Shown piece by piece: positions 34,265-43,733 of a DNA stretch of 64,000 nucleotides; positions within the stretch are counted from its first letter, which is position 1; each line of letters opens with the position of its first letter. The DNA is from Cherax quadricarinatus (Eukaryota; Arthropoda; Malacostraca; Decapoda; Parastacidae). The stretch covers positions 13,599,001 to 13,663,000 of the forward strand of contig NC_091355.1 in NCBI RefSeq assembly GCF_038502225.1, given 5' to 3'. The notes below the pieces were generated by a model, which ran no database searches, was not told the DNA's origin, and saw only the letters and a list, made by a program, of their open reading frames with translations. Position numbers and translations under genes: made by a program.

Positions 34265-36138
34265 GCTTGAAGTGGCAACCCGCTTCACCAAGGGTGGGTT
34301 TCCAGTTTGAGATTTCTAACCCACTTCAACATGAGCCTCTTTCCAGTGTGAGATTTCTAACCCACTTCAACATGGGTGGCTTTTCAGTGTGAGATTCCTA
34401 ACCCATTACACCAAGGGTGGCTTTCCAGAGTGATATTTCTAACCCACTACACCAAGGGTGGCTTTCCTGTGAGAGATTTCTAACCCACTACACCATGGGT
34501 GGCTTTCCAGGGTGAGATTTATAACCCACTACACCAAGGGTGGCTTTCCAGGGTGAGATTTATAACCCACTACACCAAAGGTGGCTTTCCAGGGTGAGAT
34601 TTATAACCCACTACACCAAGGGTGGCTTTTCAGGGTGAGATTTATAATCCACTACACCAAGGGTGGCTTTCCTGTTAGAGATTTCTAACCCACTACATCA
34701 AGGGTGGCTTTCCAGGGTGGGATTTATAACCCACTACACCAAGGGTGGTTTTCCAGGGTGGGATTTATAACCCACTACACCAAGGGTGGCTTTCCAGGGT
34801 GGGATTTATAACCCACTACACCAAGGGTGGCTTTCCAGGGTGGGATTTATAACCCACTACACCAAGGGTGGCTTTCCTGTGAGAGATTTCTAACCCACTA
34901 CACCAAGGGTGGCATTCCAGGGTGTGATTTCTAACCCACTACACCAAGGGTGGCATTCCAGGGTGTGATTTCTAACCCACTACACCAAGGGTGGCTTTCC
35001 AGAGTGGTATTTATAACCCACTACACCAAGGGTGGCTTTCCAGGGTGGGATTTATAACTCACTACACCAAGGGTGGCTTTCCAGGGTGGGATTTATAACC
35101 CAGTACACCAAGGGTGGCTTTCCAGGGTGAGATTTCTAACCCACTACACCAAGGGCGGCTTTTCAGGGTGTGATTTCTAACTCACTACACCAAGGGTGGC
35201 TTTCCAAGGTGAGATTTCTAACCCACTACAGCAAGGGTGGCTTTCCAGGGTGAGATTTCTAACCCACTACACCAAGGGTGGCTTTCCAGGGTGAGATTTC
35301 TAACCCACTACACCAAGGGTGGCTTTCCAGGGTGAGATTTATAACCCACTACAGCAAGGGTGGCTTTCCAGGGTGGGATTTCTAACCCACTACACCAAGG
35401 GTGGCTTTCCAGGGTGAGATTTCTAACCCACTACACCAAGGGTGGCTTTCCAGGGTGAGATTTCTAACCCACTACAGCAAGGGTGGCTTTCCAGGGTGAG
35501 ATTTCTAACCCACTACACCAAGGGTGGCTTTCCAGGGTGGGATTTCTAACCCACTACACCAAGGGTGGCTTTCCAGGGTGAGATTTCTAACCCACTACAC
35601 CATGGGTGGCTTTCCAGGGTGAGATTTCTAACCCACTACACCAAGGGTGGCTTTCTAGGGTGAGATTTATAACCCACTACACCAAGGGTGGCTTTCCAGG
35701 GTGAGATTTATAACCCACTACACCAAGGGTGGCTTTCTAGGGTGAGATTTATAACCCACTACACCAAGGGTGGCTTTCCAGGGTGAGATTTATAACCCAC
35801 TGCTCCAAGGGTGTCTTTCCAGGGTGAGATTTATAACCCACTACACCAAGGGTGGCTTTCCAGGGTGAGATTTCTAACCCACTACACCAAGGGTGGCTTT
35901 CCAGGGTGAGATTTATAACCCACTGCACCAAGGGTGGCTTTCCAGGGTAAGATTTATAACCCACTACACCAAGGGTGGCTTTCCAGGGTGGGATTTATAA
36001 CCCACTGCTCCAAGGGTGTCTTTCCAGGGTGAGATTTTTAACCCACTACACCAAGTGTGGCTTTCCAGGGTGGGATTCCTAACCCACTACACCATGGGTG
36101 GCTTTCCAGGGTGGGATTTCTAACCCACTACACCAAGA
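34265..36138. repeat. 41-bp satellite, about 45 copies
   Basis: Units of GGGTGGCTTTCCAGGGTGAG followed by ATTTCTAACCCACTACACCAA (41 bp). Variation is mostly TTTATAACC versus TTTCTAACC and GTGAG versus GTGGG, and the first few units are more diverged. If the exon model is right it lies in the 22-kb intron. Fairly GC-balanced; no gene. Confidence 0.97.
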
Positions 36139-36242
36139 GGACACTGCAGGTTTATCAAATTAAGAAACATGAAATGAAAAGAGATAAGCGAAAAGTGAAG
36201 CAAATCTTACCAACTTCTACGTTCAAGAGAGAAAATGAAGAT

Positions 36243-36440
36243 TAAGACACATGTGCAACAGTTGAGTATTTTTATTGATGAAACATTTCGCCTACACAGT
36301 AGACTTCTTCAGTCAAATACAAAGAGAGTAGTAGTAGTAGTAATGAAATCAAGATGTAATCAGTCCATCAACCTTGGAGAAAAAGTATTTGAGGTGGTCA
36401 GTCCCTCAGCCTGGAGAAGAATTCAGCAAGAGAGAAAATA
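36243..36440. mobile_element. Half copy of foldback family F1
   Basis: Contains ACATGTGCAACAGTTGAGTA, GATGAAACATTTCGCC, TACACAGTAGACTTCTTCAG, then CAGTCCATCAACCTTGGAGA and GAGGTGGTCAGTCCCTCAGC: the left arm and centre without the right arm. Confidence 0.7.
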
Positions 36441-36537
36441 AAGACGTCAGTTATCCTAAGAGAGTCCACAACCTTTAACAACCTTACATTTTACACTTAT
36501 ATAAGAGAACGGTTGTGCACCGTTCTTTGATTGCTAC

Positions 36538-36660
36538 CATAATTATAATATCAATGATAATAACAGTAGTAATAACAGTAATACTAATAATAACAGTAAC
36601 AGTAACCACAGTAATAAAAATAACGATAATCAGCATAATAATGCTCCAACATTAATATAT
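36538..36660. repeat. AAT/AACAGT-rich tract
   Basis: Degenerate AATAATAACAGTA repeats ending directly at the donor side of the candidate exon 36664-36868. Confidence 0.7.
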
Positions 36661-36663
36661 TAC

Positions 36664-36868
36664 CTTTGATAGTGAAAGGGTTGTGTCTGTAAGGGCCATT
36701 GTTGAGAGCGTAGACAGACTTGGCTTCAGTGAGGACATCAAGGAGTGCCATGCGTGGTGCCAGGTCTACCTGAGTCCGTGCTACCTCGTTCCTGGAGGCG
36801 TCAGCCACCAGCAGCAGCGCTCGTGGCAGCCTGGACACGGGCAGGCCACGGGGCGACACTGCCGGAAC
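36664..36868 (-). CDS. Putative internal coding exon of an unrecognised gene
   Basis: Minus strand: acceptor TCTTGTATGTGCAG (36869-36882), 205-nt exon, donor AAAG|GTAATA (36663). Phase 0 in, phase 1 out. It encodes VPAVSPRGLPVSRLPRALLL, then VADASRNEVARTQVDLAPRM, ALLDVLTEAKSVYALNNGPY and RHNPFTIK. Composition is balanced and protein-like, with no low complexity, GC-rich third positions and both splice sites at the edges of the high-GC island, flanked by AT-rich repeats. This is the best-supported coding segment in the window. Upstream partner 38805-39008 ends in phase 0 as needed, and downstream partner 14534-14646 accepts phase 1. I cannot assign a family. The plus-strand frame over it is a shadow. 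Confidence 0.6.
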
Positions 36869-37174
36869 CTGCACATACAAGATACATGAGGAGCTGGAAG
36901 ACACATTGACTCCAATGTATCCCAGGCAGAAATAAAGGCATCTGTGAGAAATTTCACGAATAATATGCGAATTTCAGCTCAACCTAAAATTCAAAATACT
37001 GTAAATGTTACAGCAGACTATGGAAGTTCTCAGACCGTGGATTCCCAGTTTATATTAACATATTTCAAGGCACATCATATGATTAACTCCGAATCCTAAA
37101 TTAGCTTCAGGATCTCTATATAAAAGTGAGTTGAGCAATATTATCTTGAACATCCGAAGTCCTGACGGTAGAAA
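36869..37174. other. Probable intron sequence
   Basis: Nothing recognisable between the exon at 36664 and the hairpin element. Confidence 0.4.
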
Positions 37175-37305
37175 ATGCGTTTGGCAACCACCACTCTGAA
37201 AGTAAGAAACTCTACCTTTCCATGTATATATACATGTATCTATTTGATGATTAATGTTAACACCAGTCGTCTCCCTACTCAGGGAGACGACTGGTGTTAA
37301 AATTA
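37175..37305. mobile_element. Dispersed element with a 20-bp perfect hairpin
   Basis: Arms 37257-37276 and 37281-37300 are perfect complements (TTAACACCAGTCGTCTCCCT) with a 4-nt loop. The preceding AACCACCACTCTGAAAGTAA and GTATATATACATGT resemble the fragment at 12447, suggesting the same or a related family. Confidence 0.55.
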
Positions 37306-37329
37306 ATAATCCACGTCCAGGACGCAAGT

Positions 37330-38370
37330 CCGTGTAATTGACTTTCCTGAATCCCTACATAAAAATTACTTTGCTCACACTCCAACAGCACGGCAAACCA
37401 TAAACATCACGTGTCTCCACTTTGATCTATCACGCTCACACGTGCCTGATGGGTGCTCAAGCCCCTAGAACTAGAAAACTCTTTTAAACCCACCGTACAA
37501 CCTTTCCTTGGACGAGCCTTATCCCTAACTCTACCCCTAGTTTATTCTATTCTATTCTATTCTGCTTCATTGTTCTGAATGGAAAACCGTCTCAATAATC
37601 CCCCCTCTGACATTTGAATTATGCCTTAATAACTCGCATCATCTTTTAATTTCAGGGCTCCTAATTGTCCGAATAATATTGAAACTACGTATTGCCCTCA
37701 GACATGTCCCCTGCTTTCAGTCTCCGTGCTGAAGCGTTTCAAGACAATGCCTCACACATTCATATAAGTGTTAATTCTTCTAGAGTCTGGCATATCCTTG
37801 TTTTTGCAGTCACATATATACTTTTTTCTTTCATAGATGCCTCAACATACGAGCTATATTTTTTCCTAATCCGTTTTATTGTTTACCTCGTCTTTCATAG
37901 ACCCATCTCCCATCTGCCCACACTTCTACTAGATATTTAGGATATCTAAATATCACTTCCACCATTCTCCTTCCATCCAGTCTGATATCCAATCTTTCAT
38001 TTCCCAGGCTTTTACTTTCGTCACCTTGCTCCATTCTACTGTATGTTGGCACATAGCTTCCTTCTTTTACACATTCTCCCGATTTACCATACTCTTCCGC
38101 CAACCTTTGTGCCCTGTCTTCAGAATATCCCAAAAGAACTGTATCATTGGCAAAGAGCAACTGTAATAATTATCATTTATGTATCTGAATCTTCATCTTT
38201 CAGTTCCACCCCACTCCCCACTGAGCAGTCATCTCTTTTACAGCTTCATCTATTAAAATATTGAACTACCATGGAGAAATTACACATACCTGTCTAAGAC
38301 TTATAGTGGAAAATAATCTCTCTACTACATACCATAATCCGATCCTCACTCTATATAAAAACTCAATATT
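37330..38370 (-). mobile_element. LINE-A-related copy, heavily decayed, inside the putative intron
   Basis: The minus strand keeps the family order. Near 38230-38290 it carries a remnant of the motif before the catalytic site (around PW/FNI.IDEAVKEM). At 38160-38120 it reads LLFANDTVLLGYSEDRAQRL, where the usual FADD is FAND. Then come NERLDIRLDGRRMVEV and the 3' region with CTCACACTCCAACAGCACGG near 37375. Many stops and indels. It predates the nearly intact copies at 58-64 kb, and its position between the exons at 36664 and 38805 is compatible with an intron. Confidence 0.75.
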
Positions 38371-38804
38371 GCTTCTAGCAATATTGATTTTTACGTTTAT
38401 TGCACTAAGGTTTTAAATGTGTAATTAGTTTTTAATTATTTTACATTACAATATACACGATAACGAATGTCAGTTAACAGGAAAGTAGATGTACGATAAC
38501 TAAGGAAAGGAAGAGGGATGAGTGACAGGAGAGATGAACAGGTTGTAAATGGTCTGGTTATACCGGCACACTGTAAGAAAGGACATTTGTGTACAGTTCA
38601 GGACATTTACTAAAGAAAATGTTTCTGCACTCTTGGCAAAACGTTTCCTCTAATAAGTCCTGTACTGTAGACAAGTGTACTTTTCTACAGAAGTGGTACA
38701 ATGTAAGTGTTTTATGAGGTCACATAGGTACACTACTTAATGCTGCAACAGTAATATTAAGGGGACAGCACAGTATAGCACAGTAGCAGCAGCAGCAGCA
38801 GTAC
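38371..38804. other. Probable intron sequence
   Basis: AT-rich, with a small AACGTTTC-type dispersed remnant near 38610-38690 and a (CAG)n run (38782-38800) immediately downstream of the putative donor on the minus strand. Confidence 0.4.
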
Positions 38805-39008
38805 CTCAAGAGCCACGGGGTCGAAGTGCTGCTCTTCCTCAACCATAGAGTGCCATTGCGTGCCAGGGGGAATATCCAGACCATTGGGGGGACGACGAAG
38901 GTGAACGACAGGTCCCTGGGGTGAGGCGGGGGAATCCGTGAACTGGAAGGTCCGTAGACCCTGGGTGGAGGGAGGTAGAGATGGATGGTCCGACGCAAGG
39001 CGACCACT
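38805..39008 (-). CDS. Putative coding exon of an unrecognised gene
   Basis: Minus strand, ends at donor CTTGAG|GTACTG (38804) in phase 0. Two good acceptors keep the same frame: TTCTTCCTCCCGGCAG before 39008 and CTACCTCCCTCCACCCAG before 38960. It encodes (with the longer start) SGRLASDHPSLPPSTQ, then GLRTFQFTDSPASPQGPVVH, LRRPPNGLDIPPGTQWHSMV, EEEQHFDPVALE. An in-frame stop lies upstream of 39008, so the exon cannot extend far beyond it. The other two minus frames are also open but give Pro/Ser-rich, less protein-like sequences. It joins in phase to 36664-36868. Product unknown. Confidence 0.5.
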
Positions 39009-39082
39009 CTGCCGGGAGGAAGAATTTCCCGGTCACGTGCTGTATATGTGTTCAGGATTCTCGTGAAAGGCTCTTTATCCAA

Positions 39083-39170
39083 GGAAATGGAGCTACCTTT
39101 CCCTTATCATTCCTCCAGGTACTTTACTGACCTACAAATTTAGCGCTTCTACTAAAGTATAACAATAATA
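39083..39170. mobile_element. Dispersed element fragment (TTTAGCGCTTC type)
   Basis: Similar to pieces near 10340-10440 and 60317-60420: ATCCAAGGAAATGGAGCTAC, then AATTTAGCGCTTCTACTAAA and an AATAATA run. Non-coding. Confidence 0.45.
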
Positions 39171-39323
39171 GCAAGAGTTAGGAACTGTCGCATTGAAGGT
39201 TTGGAAAAATCATATGATAGGGTCAGTGGGAGAGCAATGCGGCAGATACTGCAAATGCGGTAAGTTATTAAAGGCAGTATAGTTTTTATATGGACAGTGA
39301 GGTACAGGATAGGGTAGGTAGGA

Positions 39324-39325
<2 letters not shown>

Positions 39326-39363
<38 letters not shown>
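39326..39363. repeat. (GA)n microsatellite
   Basis: About 38 bp of GA. Confidence 0.97.
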
Positions 39364-39366
<3 letters not shown>

Positions 39367-39514
39367 ATTTTCCAGTAATAGTAGGCCGTAGACAATTTTG
39401 ATGGGCAAATAAAAAAATGTATTAAACTTTCCTTTAGCTAGTTTATACACGACTCATTTTAATAAATTTACCTTATTTGTTTCTTAACGAGAGAGAGGAT
39501 AGACAAGTATTAGG

Positions 39515-39517
<3 letters not shown>

Positions 39518-39595
<78 letters not shown>

Positions 39596-39609
39596 TCTCT
39601 CGCTCTCTT
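39518..39609. repeat. (CT)n microsatellite
   Basis: About 90 bp of CT with two substitutions near the right end. Together with the (GA)n at 39326 it forms an inverted dinucleotide pair 150 bp apart. Confidence 0.97.
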
Positions 39610-39693
39610 TCTGTACCCTACTGATCGACCGATTCACCAATTATTTTTCCCCTGACACAGAAGATAAGCCTCTGCCTTGGTCTGCGACCCTAC

Positions 39694-39786
39694 TGCTGAG
39701 ATAGTGAAACCTGGCGGGAAGTATCCGGAGACTTTCACAGCTTCCTCCACCTCCTCCAGTATACCACCATAATCTCCGCCAGCCAT
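39694..39786 (-). CDS. Candidate first coding exon (weak)
   Basis: Minus strand: ATG at 39784-39786 opens MAGGDYGGILEEVEEAVKVS, then GYFPPGFTISA, and can end in phase 0 at a GCA|GTAGGG donor (39693), matching the phase 0 entry of 38805-39008. The frame itself stays open 20 codons further before a stop. A 24-bp minisatellite lies immediately upstream, where a promoter or another intron would be. There is no homology support and only one good boundary, so this is low confidence. Confidence 0.25.
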
Positions 39787-39972
39787 TCAACTATCCAAGC
39801 AACCAGTCAACCAGTCATTCAAGCAACTAGTCAACCAGTCATTCAAGCAACCAATCAACCAATCATTCAAGCAACCAGTCAACCAATCATTCAAGCAACT
39901 AGTCAACCAATCATTCAAGCAACCAGTCAACTAGTCATTCAAGCAACCAGTCAGTTCTCCAAACTGCCAGTC
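39787..39972. repeat. 24-bp minisatellite, about 8 copies
   Basis: Units of AACCAGTCATTCAAGCAAC plus CAGTC with small variants (CTAGTC, AATCATT). Confidence 0.93.
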
Positions 39973-40344
39973 AAGTAGAGCGCGATGTTTCCACATAAAT
40001 CCTAAACTTACAAGGTTCTTGTTCATCTAGTTCTTAAATGACTTCTTCATCTTCACGCTTACAACATCGGCCGCCAGTTATTCCATTATACTCTAATTCT
40101 CGTTGCAAAAGAAAATTATTCACGTACTTTCATGTTACATCTTCTGCCACATAGTTTCATTTCATTATTTCGAGTTAGGGACCCATTCAACACTTCAAAC
40201 AGTTCATGCCTGAACTTTTTCAAGTGCTGAATGTGTCAAGCACATTATATATCTTAAATGTTTGTAAAAATTTTCTTTGTAGTCTCGGTTTTCTTTGATG
40301 AACAACAAAGATTGTGTGCTTTGTATTAATACATAAAGTTCTTT
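39973..40344. other. Unannotated AT-rich interval
   Basis: No feature recognised. Confidence 0.4.
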
Positions 40345-40560
40345 GTAGTGGTGGTAATGGTGGTGGATGAAGCTGTGGTAGAACGAGAGGTGTTAGAAGA
40401 ATGGAGAATGATGATGGTGGATGGGGTAGGGGTGCGAAGAATGGTAATAGAAGGAAGGAGGTGGATGATGCTGGTGGATGAGGTAGTGGTGCGAAGAATG
40501 GTAATAGAAGGAAGGAGGTGGATGATGCTGGTGGATGAGGTAGTGGTAGGAGGTAACATA
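40345..40560. repeat. 57-bp tandem repeat, about 3.5 copies
   Basis: Units containing AATGGTAATAGAAGGAAGGA, GGTGGATGATGCTGGTGG and ATGAGGTAGTGGTGCGAAG. The last two full units are identical, the first is diverged. The unit is 19 codons long, so the plus-strand frame 40348-40608 stays open with the repeated peptide VRRMVIEGRRWMMLVDEVV. No other coding evidence. Confidence 0.9.
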
Positions 40561-41099
40561 CGGGTTTGGAGCAACATTAGAGGTGTGGGTTATGGACGGG
40601 GATGGTAACTGTTATTCACTTACTTTTAAGTTTTTTGTCTCAGTAACAAAACTTTAGTGATCTTCCATAACTCATTTTCATTAATACCTAAATCAAATTA
40701 ATTACCTTCCGTATAGCTCATTTGTGTTCTTTTTCCCTCAAATTACATATAAATCACAAACTCGCAAACCAATTTTCCTTCAAACTATCTCTTAAAAAAA
40801 GTGGGTGGCTAATGAAAATTTTTTTTTAAGTTACTGAAGAGAAATTTACAACGATCATAAAAATAATTTTCATTATAGATGAGATAATCGATTTTTTATA
40901 TACTTACAAAAATAAAAGTAAAATATAGGTAATAAGTATAATAACAAAAGTAACAATATAATTATCAGTGATTTCGCTTCGATTCATCTCTGTCTTTTAG
41001 TCTGGAAATTTTTATTTGTTTGGTAACGGGTATAATTTTTTAAGCAAACTTCAATGAATTCATTATTTTTCATCAGTAATTAAGCCAAGATATACAGAC
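40561..41099. other. Unannotated AT-rich interval
   Basis: Very AT-rich; nothing recognised. Confidence 0.4.
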
Positions 41100-41675
41100 G
41101 CACGTACGCACATTACATTACACACATATTACACAACACACAACATCACATATTCATTACACATATTACACATTACACACATACATTCACATTATTATTA
41201 TTCTACACACACATATTAATACACATATATTATTATACACATTATTATTATTATTACATTATTATTATATTACATTACATATTATTACTTATTATTATTA
41301 TATTATTATTATACACACACATATTACATTATTACATTACATTATTATTATTATTATTACATATTATTCACACATTCACACACATTACACACATACACAC
41401 ACACACACATTCACACACACACACACACACGCACACATTACTTATTCACACACACACACACACACACACATACATCACACACATTCACTACATTCATATA
41501 CACACACACATACATCACACACACATTACATTACACACACATACTACACACACACACATTCACACATTACACACATATTATTACACACACACACATTCAC
41601 ACATTACCACACATATTCACACACACACATACACACACATTCACACACACACACTCACACACACACATTCACATT

Positions 41676-41754
<79 letters not shown>
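41100..41754. repeat. Compound microsatellite (ATT)n / (CACATT)n / (CA)n / (TA)n
   Basis: A continuous low-complexity block that passes from ACACATATT and ATT runs (41100-41370) through CACATTCA/(CA)n mixtures to a pure (TA)n at 41699-41754. It lies about 175 bp left of the 29-bp satellite. Confidence 0.93.
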
Positions 41755-41757
<3 letters not shown>

Positions 41758-41929
41758 CTAATAAAATTTATACAACTATTTAAGCTTTTACACTTTTATC
41801 CTGTTTTATAAATAAGTTGCTTACTATACGTTATGCTATAAAAATAAGGCTACTGAATCTTATTACCATCATGTTGTCGTGTCTTCCCTGATTACCTTAT
41901 TATGACACATGATAGAGTCATTATCTTGC

Positions 41930-43328
41930 AAGGTGAAGGTGGTGCAGTGATGGAGTGTGAGGTGAAGGTGGTGCAGTGATGGAGTGTGAGGTGTTGTGAG
42001 GTGGTGCAGTGATGGAGTGAGGTGAAGGTGGTGCAGTGATGAAGTGTGAGGTGTTGTGAGGTGGTGCAGTGATGGAGTGTGAGGTGGTGCAGTGATGGAG
42101 TGTGAGATGAAGGTGGTGCAGTGATGGAGTGTGAGGTGTTGTGAGGTGGTGCAGTGATGGAGTGTGAGGTGTTGTGAGGTGGTGCAGTGATGGAGTGTGA
42201 GGTGGTGCAGTGATGGAGTGTGAGATGAAGGTGGTGCAGTGATGGAGTGTGAGATGAAGGTGGTGCAGTGATGGAGTGTGAGATGAAGGTGGTGCAGTGA
42301 TGGAGTGTGAGGTGAAGGTGGTGCAGTGATGGAGTGTGAGGTGTTGTGAGGTGGTGCAGTGATGGAGTGAGGTGAAGGTGGTGCAGTGATGGAGTGTGAG
42401 GTGTTGTGAGGTGGTGCAGTGATGGAGTGTGAGGTGGTGCAGTGATGGAGTGTGAGATGAAGGTGGTGCAGTGATGAAGTGTGAGGTGAAGGTGGTGCAG
42501 TGATGGAGTGTGAGGTGTTGTGAGGTGGTGCAGTGATGGAGTGTGAGGTGTTGTGAGGTGGTGCAGTGATGGAGTGAGGTGAAGGTGGTGCAGTGATGGA
42601 GTGTGAGGTGTTGTGAGGTGGTGCAGTGAGGGAGTGTGAGGTGTTGTGAGGTGGTGCAGTGATGGAGTGTGAGGTGAAGGTGGTGCAGTGATGGAGTGTG
42701 AGGTGTTGTGAGGTGGTGCAGTGATGGAGTGTGAGGTGTTGTGAGGTGGTGCAGTGATGGAGTGAGGTGAAGGTGGTGCAGTGATGGAGTGTGAGGTGTT
42801 GTGAGGTGGTGCAGTGATGGAGTGTGAGGTGTTGTGAGGTGGTGCAGTGATGGAGTGTGAGGTGAAGGTGGTGCAGTGATGGAGTGTGAGGTGTTGTGAG
42901 GTGGTGCAGTGATGGAGTGTGAGGTGAAGGTGGTGCAGTGATGGGGTGTGAGGTATTGTGAGGTGGAGGTGGTGCAGTGATGAAGTGTGAGGTGTTGTGA
43001 GGCGGAGGTGGTGCAGTGATGGAGTGTGAGGTGTTGTGAGGTGGTGCAGTGATGGAGTGTGAGGTGTTGTGAGGTGGTGCAGTGATGGAGTGTGAGATGA
43101 AGGTGGTGCAGTGATGGAGTGTGAGGTGAAGGTGGTGCAGTGATGGAGTGTGAGGTGAAGGTGGTGCAGTGATGGAGTGTGAGGTGTTGAGGTGGTGCAG
43201 TGATGGGGGTGTGAGGTGAAGGTGGTGGAGTGATGGAGTGTGAGGTGAAGGTGGTGCAGTGATGGAGTGTGAGGTGAAGGTGGTGCAGTGATGGAGTGTG
43301 AGGTGAAGGTGGTGCAGTGATGGAGTGT
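41930..43328. repeat. 29-bp-family satellite, left block
   Basis: Monomers around GGTGGTGCAGTGATGGAGTG with three linker types: GTGAGGTGAA (29-bp unit), GTGAGGTGTTGTGA (33-bp unit) and GTGAG alone (23-bp unit). Unit lengths are mixed throughout. The array continues after a LINE-B insertion at 43734. Confidence 0.98.
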
Positions 43329-43733
43329 TTACCTGGAGTTTACCTGGAGAGAGTTCCGGGGGTCAACGCCCCCGCGGCCCGGTCTGAGACCAGGCCTCCT
43401 GGTGGATCAGAGCCTGATCAACCAGGCTGTTGCTGCTGGCTGCACGCAAACCAACATACGAGCTACAGCCCGGCTGATCAGGAACTGACTTTAGGTGCTT
43501 GTCCAGTGCCAGCTTGAAGACTGCCAGGGGTCTGTTGGTAATCCCCCTTATGTGTGCTGGGAGGCAGTTGAACAGTCTCGGGCCCCTGACACTTATTGTA
43601 TGGTCTCTTAACGTGCTAGTGACACCCCTGCTTTTCATTGGGGGGATGGTGCATCGTCTGCCAAGTCTTTTGCTTTCGTAATGAGTGATTTTCGTGTGCA
43701 AGTTCGGTACTAGTCCCTCTAGGATTTTCCAGG
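43329..43733 (-). mobile_element. LINE-B 3' fragment inserted in the satellite
   Basis: Minus strand, open without stops from about 43735 to 43363: WKILEGLVPNLHTKITHYES, KRLGRRCTIPPMKSRGVTST, LRDHTISVRGPRLFNCLPAH, IRGITNRPLAVFKLALDKHL and further. It is followed by the 3' end with the CTCCAGGTAAA motif twice. Only the C-terminal ORF end is present (5'-truncated). The satellite resumes on the far side with at most 3-4 bp (TGT/GTGT) shared at the two edges. Frame integrity suggests a recent insertion. Confidence 0.92.

Noticed and set aside
36683..36889. 68-codon plus-strand frame
   Set aside because: Opposite strand of the better-supported minus-strand exon. No splice sites fit the plus strand.
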